A DNA stretch of 64,000 nt from an uncultured Oscillospiraceae bacterium (lineage in GTDB: Bacteria > Bacillota > Clostridia > Oscillospirales > Oscillospiraceae), in contig CANQMW010000011.1 of NCBI GenBank assembly GCA_947625045.1, forward strand, positions 29,448 to 93,447, given 5' to 3'. Under the pieces are notes generated by a model, which searched no databases, was not told the DNA's origin, and saw nothing but the letters and a program-made list of their open reading frames with translations. Both the position numbers and the translations under genes were made by a program. How positions within the stretch are numbered: the first letter of the stretch is position 1; every line of letters starts with the position of its first letter. This document shows positions 1-8,221 of this stretch, piece after piece.

Positions 1-803
<803 letters not shown>

Positions 804-822
804 TTTCCAATATCCAACGCAC

Positions 823-856
823 TGCCCCCGGCTCACGCCGGGGGTGGTTTTTTATG
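823..856 (+). terminator. Intrinsic terminator after nifJ
   Basis: GC-rich hairpin (CCCCCGGC / GCCGGGGG with a short loop) followed by TGGTTTTTT, 20 bases after the PFOR stop codon. Confidence 0.85.
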
Positions 857-864
857 GTCCCGGC

Positions 865-893
865 TTGACATCCGGGCCCGGGACCGTCATAAT
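865..893 (+). promoter_or_regulatory. Sigma-A promoter of the repeat membrane protein
   Basis: TTGACA at 865-870 and CATAAT at 888-893 with a 17-base spacer, 46 bases before the ATG at 939. The spacer contains a short CCGGGCCCGG palindrome. Confidence 0.7.
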
Positions 894-938
894 CAATAGT
901 AAGAAGATGTACACCTCATGCCCAAAAAGGAGGCCGCT

Positions 939-2561
939 ATGGACGAACAGGAAAAGGTACCACAGGAACAGACCACACCGGAACAGGCGCCCGAGACGCC
1001 TCGGCCCGGCGGCCCCAAGCGCTCGGGCTCCAAGGGGGCCATCGTGCTCATCATACTGGTGCTGCTGGCCGCGGCGGCGGTAGTGGTGACCAAGGTGGTC
1101 ATCCCCAACAACCGCTACGCCATCGCCGAGAAGGCCCTGACCGACGGGAACTATGAAGAGGCCATCGCGGCCTTTGAGGACCTGGGGAGCTTTAAGGACA
1201 GCGCCGACCGGGCGGCCCAGGCCCGGGACGCCCAGGCGGAGGCGGAACACGCCGCCGCCTATGACGAGGCGGCCCAATTGCTGGACGCCGGGGACCTGGA
1301 GGGGGCCCTGGCCGCCTTCCAGGCGCTGGGGGACTACTCCGACAGCTCCGCCCAGGCGGAATTGGCCCAGCAGCTGATCGACCAGCGCAACGCCGACGCC
1401 TACGACGAGGCGGAGGAGCTGTTCGCGGGCGGGGAATATGAAAAGGCCATCGCGGCCTTCGAGGCTCTGGGGGATTACGCCGACAGCGCTGACAGAGCCG
1501 AGGCGGCCCGGGACGCCCAAGCGGAGGCGGAGAACGCCAAGGCCTACGGTGAGGCGGCGGAGCTCTTCGCCGCCGGGGACTATGTGGCCGCGGCGGGGGC
1601 CTACCAGGCCCTGGGAGATTACGCCGACAGCGCCCAGCGGGTGCCCATGGCTCTCTATTCCGCCGCCACGGCCCTGGCGGACAGCGGCCGCAGCGCCGCG
1701 GCCGCCATCGGCTACTACGCCCTGGGTGACTATGCCGACGCCCAGGAGCGGAGCATGAAGCTGTGGGCCCGGGCCGCCGGCCAGACCGTGGATGTGTTCG
1801 GCGGCATGGCCGCCGCCGTGCTGGCGAAGGGCGCTCAGGCTCAGGCCGTGGGCGAAGATACCTATAACTATGAGACGGGCGCCAGCTCCGTCATGGCCGT
1901 GGCTTTGGGGGATGGCTGGATGGCCTGTCTCCATGAGGACGGCACCGTCCGGGTGACCGGCGACAACGGCGGGGACATCGACGCCGTGCGCTGGACGGAT
2001 GTGAAGGCCCTCTCCGCCGCGTCCTATCTGCTGGCGCTCAAGACCGACGGCACCGCCATGACCGCCGGCCAGTCCACGCCCGAGGAGCCCGCCCCCGACG
2101 TGAGCGGCTGGACCGATATCGTAGCCATTGCGGCGGACAGTGCCTATGCCTTGGGCCTTAAGGTGGATGGCACCGTGGTCACCGCCGGCGTGGGCGCCCC
2201 CGACGTGAGCGGGTGGTCGGATATCATCGCCATCGACGTGGGCCTGGACTATGCCCTTGCCCTCACCGCCGACGGCACGGCCCTTACGGTGAGCGTGACG
2301 CCGGGACTGGAGGCACCTGACGTGAGCGGCTGGACGGACATCGTGGCCGTCGCCGCGGGGGATGGGTTCGCCCTGGGGCTCAAGTCCGACGGCACCGTCG
2401 TCACCGCCGGGGAGCCTGCGCCCGACGTGAGCGAATGGACGGATATTGCCGCCATTGCCGCGGGCACCTTTGCCCTGGGCGTGAAGACCGACGGCACCGC
2501 CGTCGCCGCCGGGGAGAACGCCCCGGACGTGAGCGGCTGGGAGAATATCGTACTTGACTAA
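939..2561 (+). CDS. Membrane-anchored protein with TPR-like and RCC1-like repeats, function unknown
   Basis: 540 residues from the ATG at 939, chosen because AAAAAGGAGG ends five bases upstream; an in-frame ATG at 918 has no such site. A charged, Pro-rich cytoplasmic head (about 32 residues) is followed by one membrane helix (about 33-54). Next come four helical repeats of about 47 residues with the pattern YxEAxxLxxxGDYExAIAAFxALGDYxDS (about 60-260), then five repeats of about 35 residues of the form DVSGWTDIVAIAA...LGLKxDGTVVTAG (about 325-540), which resemble RCC1/beta-propeller blades. The whole extracellular part could be a protein-protein scaffold. No catalytic motif is visible. It is a monocistronic unit with its own promoter and terminator. 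Function is not assigned. Confidence 0.75.
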   Translation: MDEQEKVPQEQTTPEQAPETPRPGGPKRSGSKGAIVLIILVLLAAAAVVVTKVVIPNNRYAIAEKALTDGNYEEAIAAFEDLGSFKDSADRAAQARDAQAEAEHAAAYDEAAQLLDAGDLEGALAAFQALGDYSDSSAQAELAQQLIDQRNADAYDEAEELFAGGEYEKAIAAFEALGDYADSADRAEAARDAQAEAENAKAYGEAAELFAAGDYVAAAGAYQALGDYADSAQRVPMALYSAATALADSGRSAAAAIGYYALGDYADAQERSMKLWARAAGQTVDVFGGMAAAVLAKGAQAQAVGEDTYNYETGASSVMAVALGDGWMACLHEDGTVRVTGDNGGDIDAVRWTDVKALSAASYLLALKTDGTAMTAGQSTPEEPAPDVSGWTDIVAIAADSAYALGLKVDGTVVTAGVGAPDVSGWSDIIAIDVGLDYALALTADGTALTVSVTPGLEAPDVSGWTDIVAVAAGDGFALGLKSDGTVVTAGEPAPDVSEWTDIAAIAAGTFALGVKTDGTAVAAGENAPDVSGWENIVLD

Positions 2562-2567
2562 AGACGC

Positions 2568-2602
2568 AGGGCCCCCGCCAAACAGCGGGGGCCCCGTCTC
2601 TT
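2568..2602 (+). terminator. Intrinsic terminator
   Basis: GGGCCCCCGC / GCGGGGGCCC hairpin six bases after the stop of the repeat protein. The T-tract is weak (GTCTCTTCC). Confidence 0.6.
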
Positions 2603-2655
2603 CCCCATGAAACCCATTTCATTGGGCTTTCATGGGGACCCCAGGGAAAAAGTAA

Positions 2656-2683
2656 TTGACAAAAGGAAGAAAATAGGTATAAT
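2656..2683 (+). promoter_or_regulatory. Sigma-A promoter of rpsF-ssb-rpsR
   Basis: Consensus TTGACA (2656-2661), 16-base spacer, consensus TATAAT (2678-2683). The leader of about 75 bases to the rpsF ATG contains a TTGGCC...GGCCAA hairpin near its 5' end and a CCTG/CAGG stem; S6:S18-binding leaders are known for rpsF operons, but a match to that motif was not established here. Confidence 0.85.
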
Positions 2684-2766
2684 AAAAAGGCTTGGCCGTT
2701 CCGGCCAGGCCAATTTCCTTGCTCCTGGGGACAACAGGGGCCACTAGACCAGAAGGAGGTGCTCAA

Positions 2767-3063
2767 ATGGCGAAGACAAGCGAGAAGTACGAAGTGATGT
2801 ACATCATCGACCCCAATCTGGAGGAAGAGGAGCGCACCGCTATCGTCGACAAGTTCAAGGCGCTTGTGGAGCAGCACGGCACAGTCGATGAGATGGAGGT
2901 CAAGGACAAGCAGAAGCTGGCCTACCCCATCAACTACATCGGCGAGGGCTATTACGTGCTGGTGAAGTTCACGAGCGATCCCGCTTTCCCGGCGGAGCTG
3001 GACCGTGTGCTCGGCATCACGGACGGCATCATGCGCAGCCTGATCACGCTGCGCGTGGACTGA
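2767..3063 (+). CDS. rpsF: 30S ribosomal protein S6
   Basis: 98 residues; the start at 2767 follows AAGGAGGT by six bases, and an in-frame upstream ATG at 2692 would initiate at the promoter itself. The sequence YEVMYIIDPNLEEEER, KLAYPINYIGEGYYVLVKF and IMRSLITLR match S6, which binds S18 on the small-subunit platform. First gene of the conserved rpsF-ssb-rpsR operon; no rplI follows. Confidence 0.97.
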   Translation: MAKTSEKYEVMYIIDPNLEEEERTAIVDKFKALVEQHGTVDEMEVKDKQKLAYPINYIGEGYYVLVKFTSDPAFPAELDRVLGITDGIMRSLITLRVD

Positions 3064-3075
3064 CGGAGGATAGAG

Positions 3076-3558
3076 ATGCTCAACCACATCATCGTCATGG
3101 GCCGTTTGACCCGTGACCCCGAGCTGCGCTATACCCAGACCCAGACGCCGGTGGTATCCTTCACCGTGGCGGTGGACCGGGACTTTGGCGGCCGGGACAA
3201 CCGGGAACGCCAGACCGATTTCATCGACTGCGTGGCCTGGCGCAGCACGGCTGAGTTCGTATCCAAGTACTTCCAGAAGGGGAGCATGGCGGTCGTCTCC
3301 GGGCGGCTGCAGATCCGTGACTGGACCGACCGGGAGGGCGGAAAGCGCCGCTCCGCGGAGATCGTCGCGGACAACGTCTACTTCGGCGAGAGCAAGCGCT
3401 CCCGCGAAGAGGGCCAGTATGCCGGCGGTTCTTCCGCTTCCGGCGGCTATGCCCCCAGATCCGCTTCCGGCGCCTTCGACGCCGGGTTCAGCGACGCCCC
3501 CGCCGGGGACAGCGCGTTTTCCGAGCTGGATGACGGCGACGGCGACCTGCCATTTTGA
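3076..3558 (+). CDS. ssb: Single-stranded DNA-binding protein
   Basis: 160 residues. The N-terminal OB fold (about 1-105) starts MLNHIIVMGRLTRDPELRYT and includes the typical FIDCVAWRSTAEFVSKYF segment. A Gly/Ser/Tyr-rich linker follows, and the protein ends in the acidic tip DDGDGDLPF, which recruits replication and repair proteins in this family. It lies 12 bases after rpsF with GGAGG in the gap and 18 bases before rpsR, so it is co-transcribed with both ribosomal genes. It coats single-stranded DNA as a tetramer. Confidence 0.97.
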   Translation: MLNHIIVMGRLTRDPELRYTQTQTPVVSFTVAVDRDFGGRDNRERQTDFIDCVAWRSTAEFVSKYFQKGSMAVVSGRLQIRDWTDREGGKRRSAEIVADNVYFGESKRSREEGQYAGGSSASGGYAPRSASGAFDAGFSDAPAGDSAFSELDDGDGDLPF

Positions 3559-3576
3559 TAAAGGAGGATAAGCGAA

Positions 3577-3846
3577 ATGCCTTTCGATAAAGCCAATGCC
3601 CCTGCGGACGCCACCGGCCGCGCGCCGGCGAAGCCCCGCAAGCGCCGCAAGGTGTGCCAGTTCTGCGTGGACAAGATGACCCACGTGGACTACAAGGACA
3701 CCGCCCGGCTGCGCAAGTACCTGTCCGAGCGCGGCAAGATCCTGCCCCGCCGCACCACCGGTACCTGCGCCATGCATCAGCGCCAGCTGACCACGGCCAT
3801 CAAGCAGGCCCGCCAGATCGCGCTGCTGCCCTATGTTGCTGACTAA
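3577..3846 (+). CDS. rpsR: 30S ribosomal protein S18
   Basis: 89 residues preceded by AAGGAGG. The core has a zinc-type CQFC pair, [22 protein letters not shown] and the conserved [16 protein letters not shown] segment of S18. It has a longer, Ala/Pro-rich N-terminus than short S18 forms. Last gene of the operon; partners with S6 in the ribosome. Confidence 0.97.
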   Translation: MPFDKANAPADATGRAPAKPRKRRKVCQFCVDKMTHVDYKDTARLRKYLSERGKILPRRTTGTCAMHQRQLTTAIKQARQIALLPYVAD

Positions 3847-3851
3847 CCAAT

Positions 3852-3883
3852 AAAAATACGCGGCCGACCGGCCGCGTATTTTT
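3852..3883. terminator. Bidirectional terminator between rpsR and the GT-C operon
   Basis: AAAAATACGCGGCC / GGCCGCGTATTTTT hairpin with a GACC loop. The A and T tracts on both sides allow use from either strand, serving rpsR (plus) and the convergent glycosyltransferase ending at 3899 (minus). Confidence 0.9.
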
Positions 3884-3898
3884 ATGCCCGAAGTTAGT

Positions 3899-5131
3899 TT
3901 ACATAATCGCTTGGCCCTGCATGAACCAGTAGTTGTAGAGGAAGAAAAACGCAAGCTCGGCCACGAGGATGAAGGCCCGGACAGCGGGGTGTTTGAGCCG
4001 GCCGACGCTGAGGTACAGGGGAAGGCACCCCAGCATGTACCGGCCGCCGCTGATGAGCCATCCGGCGGTGTAGCACATGCCGAGATAGGCGGTGCCGTAG
4101 AGGATATAAGCATTGTCCAGTTCCCGCCGAAAGCCTGCCATGAGCAGCGCCGCCGCGATGAAATAGAGGGCCATCTGGGGCCAGTAGATCCAGGGGGCGA
4201 CGCCGGGATAGGCCACGGCCATGGTGAACTGCTGGGCCAGGGTGTCCCCCAGCCACTGGGCGGTCTGGTACCAGGGCGCGCTGGCCTCATAGCCCTTGAA
4301 GGCGAAGAAACTGCCGCACACGGCCTTGTTGAGAAGAAGATAGATGCCAAAGCCCAGGAGCGGCCCCAGCAGGGCCAGGGCCCCGGGCTGCCATTTTTTA
4401 TCCTCCCGCATGGCCCGCCAGGCCATGTAGACGCCCGGCAGGAGCAGCAGCACGCCCTGGACCCGGGTGAGGGCGCAGAGAAGGCCCACACACCCCGCCC
4501 CCAGCCATTTCCGCTCCCCCATGAGGTACAGGGCGGACACGGTCAGCAGCAGGAAGAGCCCCTCCGTGTACACCCCCTGGGCGAAGAAGCCGAAGGGATA
4601 GAACCAGTAGGCCATGAGCGCCGCGCCGGGGCAGGCGCACTCCTTTTTTGCGAGGCGGGCGAATACCACGGCGGAGAAGCCATAGCAGACCTGGGACACG
4701 ATGAGCCCCGCGAGAGCCGTCCTGCCGCCCAGTGCCGCGCCCAGCAGGCCCATGAGCGCGGGGTAGAGGGGGTAAAAAACGATGTTTATCACGTTTTCCC
4801 CCGCGGGCACATAGCCATTTTCGGCGATGAAGCGGTAGCGCTCCGCGTCCCCGGCGGTGGTGAACCGGTCCCAGTAGTGGGCGAAAAAGCCCGCGGCGCT
4901 GCGGGTGAGGGCCAGGTGAGCAATAAAGGCACCCAGCCACAGAATGGCGAGGGATACGGCGAAAATGCAGGGACAGGGCCAGTCGGCCGGGGAGAGCTTC
5001 TCCGGCAGGGGGAGGTCCGGAGCGGGTGCTTTCAGCTCTTTCCCCAGCAGCTCCCGCCAGGCCCGGAGGGCCAGCATGCCCAGCAGCGCCAGCATCGCCG
5101 CCGTGGACCCCACCCAGAGCATCCGTGTCAT
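3899..5131 (-). CDS. GT-C membrane glycosyltransferase, PIG-V-like (paralog of 60355-61614)
   Basis: 410 residues with about ten predicted membrane helices. The start at 5131 (MTRMLWVGS) follows GAGGGGG and lies 11 bases after the upstream stop. Near residues 95-130 an acidic segment DAERYRFIAENGY and the NIVFYPLYP motif match bacterial PIG-V/mannosyltransferase-like GT-C proteins that use polyprenyl-phosphate sugars outside the membrane. Conserved TEGLFLLLTVSALYL and ALTRVQG segments recur as TESLFFLLSVSAFYL and VLTRMQG in the gene at 60355. It is the last gene of the blaI-blaR-GT-C-GT-C operon. Acceptor and sugar are unknown; the link to the cell envelope is inference. Confidence 0.8.
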   Translation of the reverse strand: MTRMLWVGSTAAMLALLGMLALRAWRELLGKELKAPAPDLPLPEKLSPADWPCPCIFAVSLAILWLGAFIAHLALTRSAAGFFAHYWDRFTTAGDAERYRFIAENGYVPAGENVINIVFYPLYPALMGLLGAALGGRTALAGLIVSQVCYGFSAVVFARLAKKECACPGAALMAYWFYPFGFFAQGVYTEGLFLLLTVSALYLMGERKWLGAGCVGLLCALTRVQGVLLLLPGVYMAWRAMREDKKWQPGALALLGPLLGFGIYLLLNKAVCGSFFAFKGYEASAPWYQTAQWLGDTLAQQFTMAVAYPGVAPWIYWPQMALYFIAAALLMAGFRRELDNAYILYGTAYLGMCYTAGWLISGGRYMLGCLPLYLSVGRLKHPAVRAFILVAELAFFFLYNYWFMQGQAIM

Positions 5132-5142
5132 GGCGCGCCCCC

Positions 5143-6366
5143 TCAGGTGTTGAAGAACATGTGCATGGCCCCGTACACGTTGAACACTATGGCGAGGCCG
5201 CCGATGAGAAGCTCCCAGTCGGCGACGCGTTTGGGCCCCCTCTTCGCCAGGAACATGTAGGCGAAGGGGAGAAGGTCGCAGGTGTAGCGGGCGCCGAACT
5301 GCCAGGCGCCAAGGGTGCGGTGCATGCAGGTGAGCAGCAGCTCCGTCCCCATGCCCGCGGCCAGCAGGATATCCTCCAGTGCCAGGTCCTTTCTGACCGC
5401 CAGGCGGATGAAATGGATAGCCCAGATGATGAACAGGGGATTGGCGATATAGAACATGAACCCCTGGAACAGGGGCACGTCCAAAAGCCCGTCCCGGAAC
5501 CGGACCGGCTCGAAGAGCAGCCGCTTCAGGTTGGGCCACAGGTAGCCTATATAGAACTGCCCGTGCTCCGCCCGCTGGAACTCCGGCAAGTAGTTGTGGC
5601 CAAATTCCAGCACGTTGTGGAAGCGCACATAGTTGTAGGCCATGTAGCAGACCCCGATGAGGACGGGACCCACAAGGCACCGCCATTGGGCGAGGAAGCT
5701 TCTGCAAAAACCGCCGCGCTCTTCCCGCTCGTCCCAGGCAAAGCACACCGCGAAGACGGGCAGATAGACGGCGCTCCAGGGCCTGCACCCCACCGCCAGG
5801 GCCAGGAAGGTGGTGGAAAGGGCCTTTCGGCCCTTCATGGCCGCGAGCACGGCGGCCAGGCACATGACCATGTTGAGGGCCTGGGCCTGGAACCACACGC
5901 CGCCGTTGGTGGTCATCCACATCATGTTGCTGCCCCACACGCACACCAGCGCCCAGAAGGCACTGGTCCGGGGGCTGCGGCCGGCGGTGAGCATGACCTC
6001 ATAGGCCAGGGCCGCGGCGATGAGGCCGTAAAACCCCACGATGGCGTTGTTGGGAGTGGCCAGGCCGAACAGGGCCGCGAAGGGGAGCATGACCACTGAG
6101 GGCAGGGGCGGGAAGGACACGTAGTACCGGCCCTCATAGATGGCCAGCTCCAGCCAGTCATACATATCTCCGTCGGGGATGTAGGTCCGGCCCCGGAGCC
6201 AGTTGTATGCCTGGAGGGTATAGCTGTCCCACTGCTGGTGCTGGAAGAGGGTGCCGCCCATCAGGTCGCTCAAAAGGAAGTACCCCATCCCCATCACGGC
6301 CAGCAGCGCCAGCAGCACCCGGGTCTCCTCAGGCAGGATATCATCCAGTTTTCGGGTCTTTTCCAT
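5143..6366 (-). CDS. GT-C/ArnT-PMT-like membrane glycosyltransferase
   Basis: 407 residues starting MEKTRKLDDILPEE, strongly hydrophobic with about ten helices. A first extracellular loop holds acidic residues (PDGDMYDWLELAIYEGRYYVSFPPLP), as expected for the metal/lipid-phosphate site of GT-C enzymes, but no family signature is decisive. It starts ten bases after the blaR-like gene and ends 11 bases before the next GT-C gene, so it is translated from the same message. The paired order large GT-C plus PIG-V-like GT-C is repeated at 58867-61614. Likely transfers a sugar from a polyprenyl carrier to an envelope polymer or lipid (inference). Confidence 0.7.
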   Translation of the reverse strand: MEKTRKLDDILPEETRVLLALLAVMGMGYFLLSDLMGGTLFQHQQWDSYTLQAYNWLRGRTYIPDGDMYDWLELAIYEGRYYVSFPPLPSVVMLPFAALFGLATPNNAIVGFYGLIAAALAYEVMLTAGRSPRTSAFWALVCVWGSNMMWMTTNGGVWFQAQALNMVMCLAAVLAAMKGRKALSTTFLALAVGCRPWSAVYLPVFAVCFAWDEREERGGFCRSFLAQWRCLVGPVLIGVCYMAYNYVRFHNVLEFGHNYLPEFQRAEHGQFYIGYLWPNLKRLLFEPVRFRDGLLDVPLFQGFMFYIANPLFIIWAIHFIRLAVRKDLALEDILLAAGMGTELLLTCMHRTLGAWQFGARYTCDLLPFAYMFLAKRGPKRVADWELLIGGLAIVFNVYGAMHMFFNT

Positions 6367-6375
6367 GGCTGCTCC

Positions 6376-7764
6376 TTAGATGATGGGCTCCGCTGTGGGT
6401 TCTGGAGTCTGGGGCACGGGGGCGGGCGTGGCTCCGTCGGGGATGACCGGCGGCGTGGGCGTCAGGACCTCCGGGCCGCCATGGACCACAGGCGGCGTCG
6501 CGGGGGCCCAGGGGATGGGCGAGGGCGTGGCTCCGTCAGGTATGGCATCCTCAGGGGGCGGCGGCGTGGGTTCCGCCATGGGCTCCTCCGTGGGCTCCGG
6601 GGTATACACCGGCTCCACCTCCACGGGGGCGGGGGTGCTCTCCGGGGTGGGCGTTGGCTCTGCCGCAGGCAGGGCCGCGGCGGTGGCCGCTGGGGCCTCA
6701 TAGGTCCGCACCGCGGCCGCGGCCGTGGGCGCGGGAGTCCCGGTGGGGACGGGCGTTAAGTTTACATAATTAGCTTCCGGCCTCTCTGTGGACCGGGCGG
6801 GGACGACGGTCACGTAGGCCACGGGGGTAGGCGTGGGCATGACGAACCCCTCGGAGAGCCGGGGCGGGGACAGGGGCGCGCTCTCCGCCGCTGCGGCGAA
6901 CACCGTGGCGGACAGGAGCACCAGTGCTGCCGCTGATACCACGCTCACCGCTCCGGCGGGGCGAAAGCGCATGATCTGGCGGATGCGTTCCCGGACGGCC
7001 TTGGCCCCAAAGCCGGAGAGCAGCGGGCTCAGGGTCCGGCGCTCCTCCAATTCGATAAGGGCCATAGCGTACCCCGCCCGGCCGTCCCGGGCCCGGCGGA
7101 GCACCGCCTCGTCGCAGCTTAGCTCGATGTCCCGCCCCGCCAGCACATACATGACCCAGGCCAGGGGGTCGAACCAGTGCAGGCATACCGCCGCTGTCAA
7201 GAGGTATTTGAAGGGGATATGAAACCGGCGGATGTGAGTAAGCTCATGGGCCAGGATGTACGCAAGCCGCCGCCTGTCCCGCCGGTCCAGGTCCGCGGGC
7301 AGCAATATGACCGGCCGGAATACGCCGTAGGTCAGGGGTGTGCCCAGCCCCTGGCACAGGCGGACGGATACATGCCGCCGGGGGAGAAAGCGCTGTACGA
7401 ACCGCGCCGCGCCGGGGTCATCCAGAGGCAGCGCCTCCCGGTAGCGGCGCATAGCGCGGAGGTGGCCAAAGAGGAACCATCCGGCGCAGAGGACTGCGCC
7501 CGTGAGCCACGCTGCCGCGGCCCAGGGAAAGGCGTTTTGTACCGGCGCGGGCGCTGCCTGGGCCACCGCCCGGTAGGCCGCCGACACCGGCGCCGCCGGG
7601 GCGGGCACGGTGAGGGAGAAGGGCAGCACCATCCGTATGGCTGCCACCAGCCACAGGGCCGTGAAGGTCCGCTTGGGCAGCTTTTCCAGCCACAGGGCCC
7701 GCAGCAGCGCCGTGAAGGCGATCAATACCGAGGCCTGGGCCGTCATCTCCAGGAGCCTGGTCAT
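6376..7764 (-). CDS. BlaR1/MecR1-type M56 membrane metalloprotease with Pro/Thr-rich tail
   Basis: 462 residues. Helices at the N-terminus and around 80-100 are followed by the M56 protease domain with HELTH at about 173-177 and a downstream ELSCDEA (zinc-ligand Glu near 214). A further helix lies near 275-295. The remaining 165 extracellular residues are low-complexity Pro/Thr/Glu repeats. There is no penicillin-binding sensor domain with SxxK/KTG motifs, unlike BlaR1, so the signal is not obviously a beta-lactam. It overlaps blaI by four bases (ATGA). In the known family the activated protease leads to cleavage of the BlaI repressor. Here the controlled genes appear to be glycosyltransferases. 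Confidence 0.88.
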   Translation of the reverse strand: MTRLLEMTAQASVLIAFTALLRALWLEKLPKRTFTALWLVAAIRMVLPFSLTVPAPAAPVSAAYRAVAQAAPAPVQNAFPWAAAAWLTGAVLCAGWFLFGHLRAMRRYREALPLDDPGAARFVQRFLPRRHVSVRLCQGLGTPLTYGVFRPVILLPADLDRRDRRRLAYILAHELTHIRRFHIPFKYLLTAAVCLHWFDPLAWVMYVLAGRDIELSCDEAVLRRARDGRAGYAMALIELEERRTLSPLLSGFGAKAVRERIRQIMRFRPAGAVSVVSAAALVLLSATVFAAAAESAPLSPPRLSEGFVMPTPTPVAYVTVVPARSTERPEANYVNLTPVPTGTPAPTAAAAVRTYEAPAATAAALPAAEPTPTPESTPAPVEVEPVYTPEPTEEPMAEPTPPPPEDAIPDGATPSPIPWAPATPPVVHGGPEVLTPTPPVIPDGATPAPVPQTPEPTAEPII

Positions 7765-8117
7765 TTCAGTTCCTCCACCAGCTTTTTGAGGCTATCGATC
7801 TCATCCTTAGTGAGCCGCTTCCGGCCTAAGAGAGAGGCCACCAGCCGGTCCGCCGCGCCGCCGTAGAGCTTGTCCACCAGCTCGTCGGTGGCGTATGCCT
7901 GGGCCTCCTCCCGGGAGACGAGGGCGCGGCAGATAAAGCCCGGCTCCGAGCGCGCTATGGCGCCCTTGTCCAGGCATTTTTTGATGACCGTGTAGGTGGT
8001 TGTCTTGGACCAGCCCACCTGCTGGCCCAGCACCTGGGCGATGGTCTTGGCGCTGGCGTCCCCCCGGTCCCACAGGACCTCCATGACTTTGAGCTCCGAA
8101 TCGAACAGCTTTATCAT
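7761..8117 (-). CDS. BlaI/MecI/CopY-family transcriptional repressor
   Basis: 118 residues, the usual family length. The N-terminal winged helix (about 1-75) carries the family pattern ELKVMEVLWDRGDASAKTIAQ and WSKTTTYTVIKKCLDKGAI; the C-terminal part has the helical dimerisation segment. Its partner protease overlaps its stop. The promoter upstream has two perfect TTCTAT-N4-ATAGAA dyads, one covering the -10 box, the expected arrangement for autorepression. Three further copies at 61630-61679 suggest it also represses the second GT-C operon. Confidence 0.92.
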   Translation of the reverse strand: MIKLFDSELKVMEVLWDRGDASAKTIAQVLGQQVGWSKTTTYTVIKKCLDKGAIARSEPGFICRALVSREEAQAYATDELVDKLYGGAADRLVASLLGRKRLTKDEIDSLKKLVEELK

Positions 8118-8133
8118 GACCCGTTCCTTCCAT

Positions 8134-8149
8134 TTCTATCCAAATAGAA
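8134..8149. promoter_or_regulatory. Operator 1 for the BlaI-type repressor
   Basis: Perfect dyad TTCTAT-N4-ATAGAA in the blaI leader, downstream of the -10 box. Same motif as at 8162 and at 61630-61679. Confidence 0.75.
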
Positions 8150-8160
8150 CCACTACAAAT

Positions 8161-8189
8161 ATTCTATAATGATAGAAGTATCTTGTCAA
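8161..8189 (-). promoter_or_regulatory. blaI promoter with operator 2
   Basis: On the minus strand TTGACA (8184-8189), 17-base spacer, TAGAAT (8161-8166). The perfect dyad TTCTAT-N4-ATAGAA at 8162-8177 overlaps the -10 box and the spacer. Confidence 0.85.
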
Positions 8190-8192
8190 GAA

Positions 8193-8220
8193 GAAACGCC
8201 GCCCAGGCGGGCGGCGTTTG
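8193..8220 (-). terminator. Terminator of the DUF2975-DUF4153 operon
   Basis: AACGCCGCCC / GGGCGGCGTT hairpin immediately after the stop at 8222, followed on the minus strand by TTTCTTCTT. It insulates the blaI promoter from the upstream operon. Confidence 0.8.
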
Positions 8221-8221
8221 C

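Noticed and set aside
918..938. Upstream ATG at 918 as start of the repeat membrane protein
   Set aside because: It lies before the strong AAAAAGGAGG site, which is ideally spaced for the ATG at 939.
3899..5944. 681-codon minus-strand frame covering both GT-C genes
   Set aside because: Only 3899-5131 has family features; the upstream part is a shadow of the other GT-C gene, whose correct frame has its own start and stop.
6376..8117. Beta-lactam resistance operon
   Set aside because: The BlaI/BlaR-type pair is followed by glycosyltransferases, not a beta-lactamase or PBP2a, and the protease lacks the penicillin-binding sensor.
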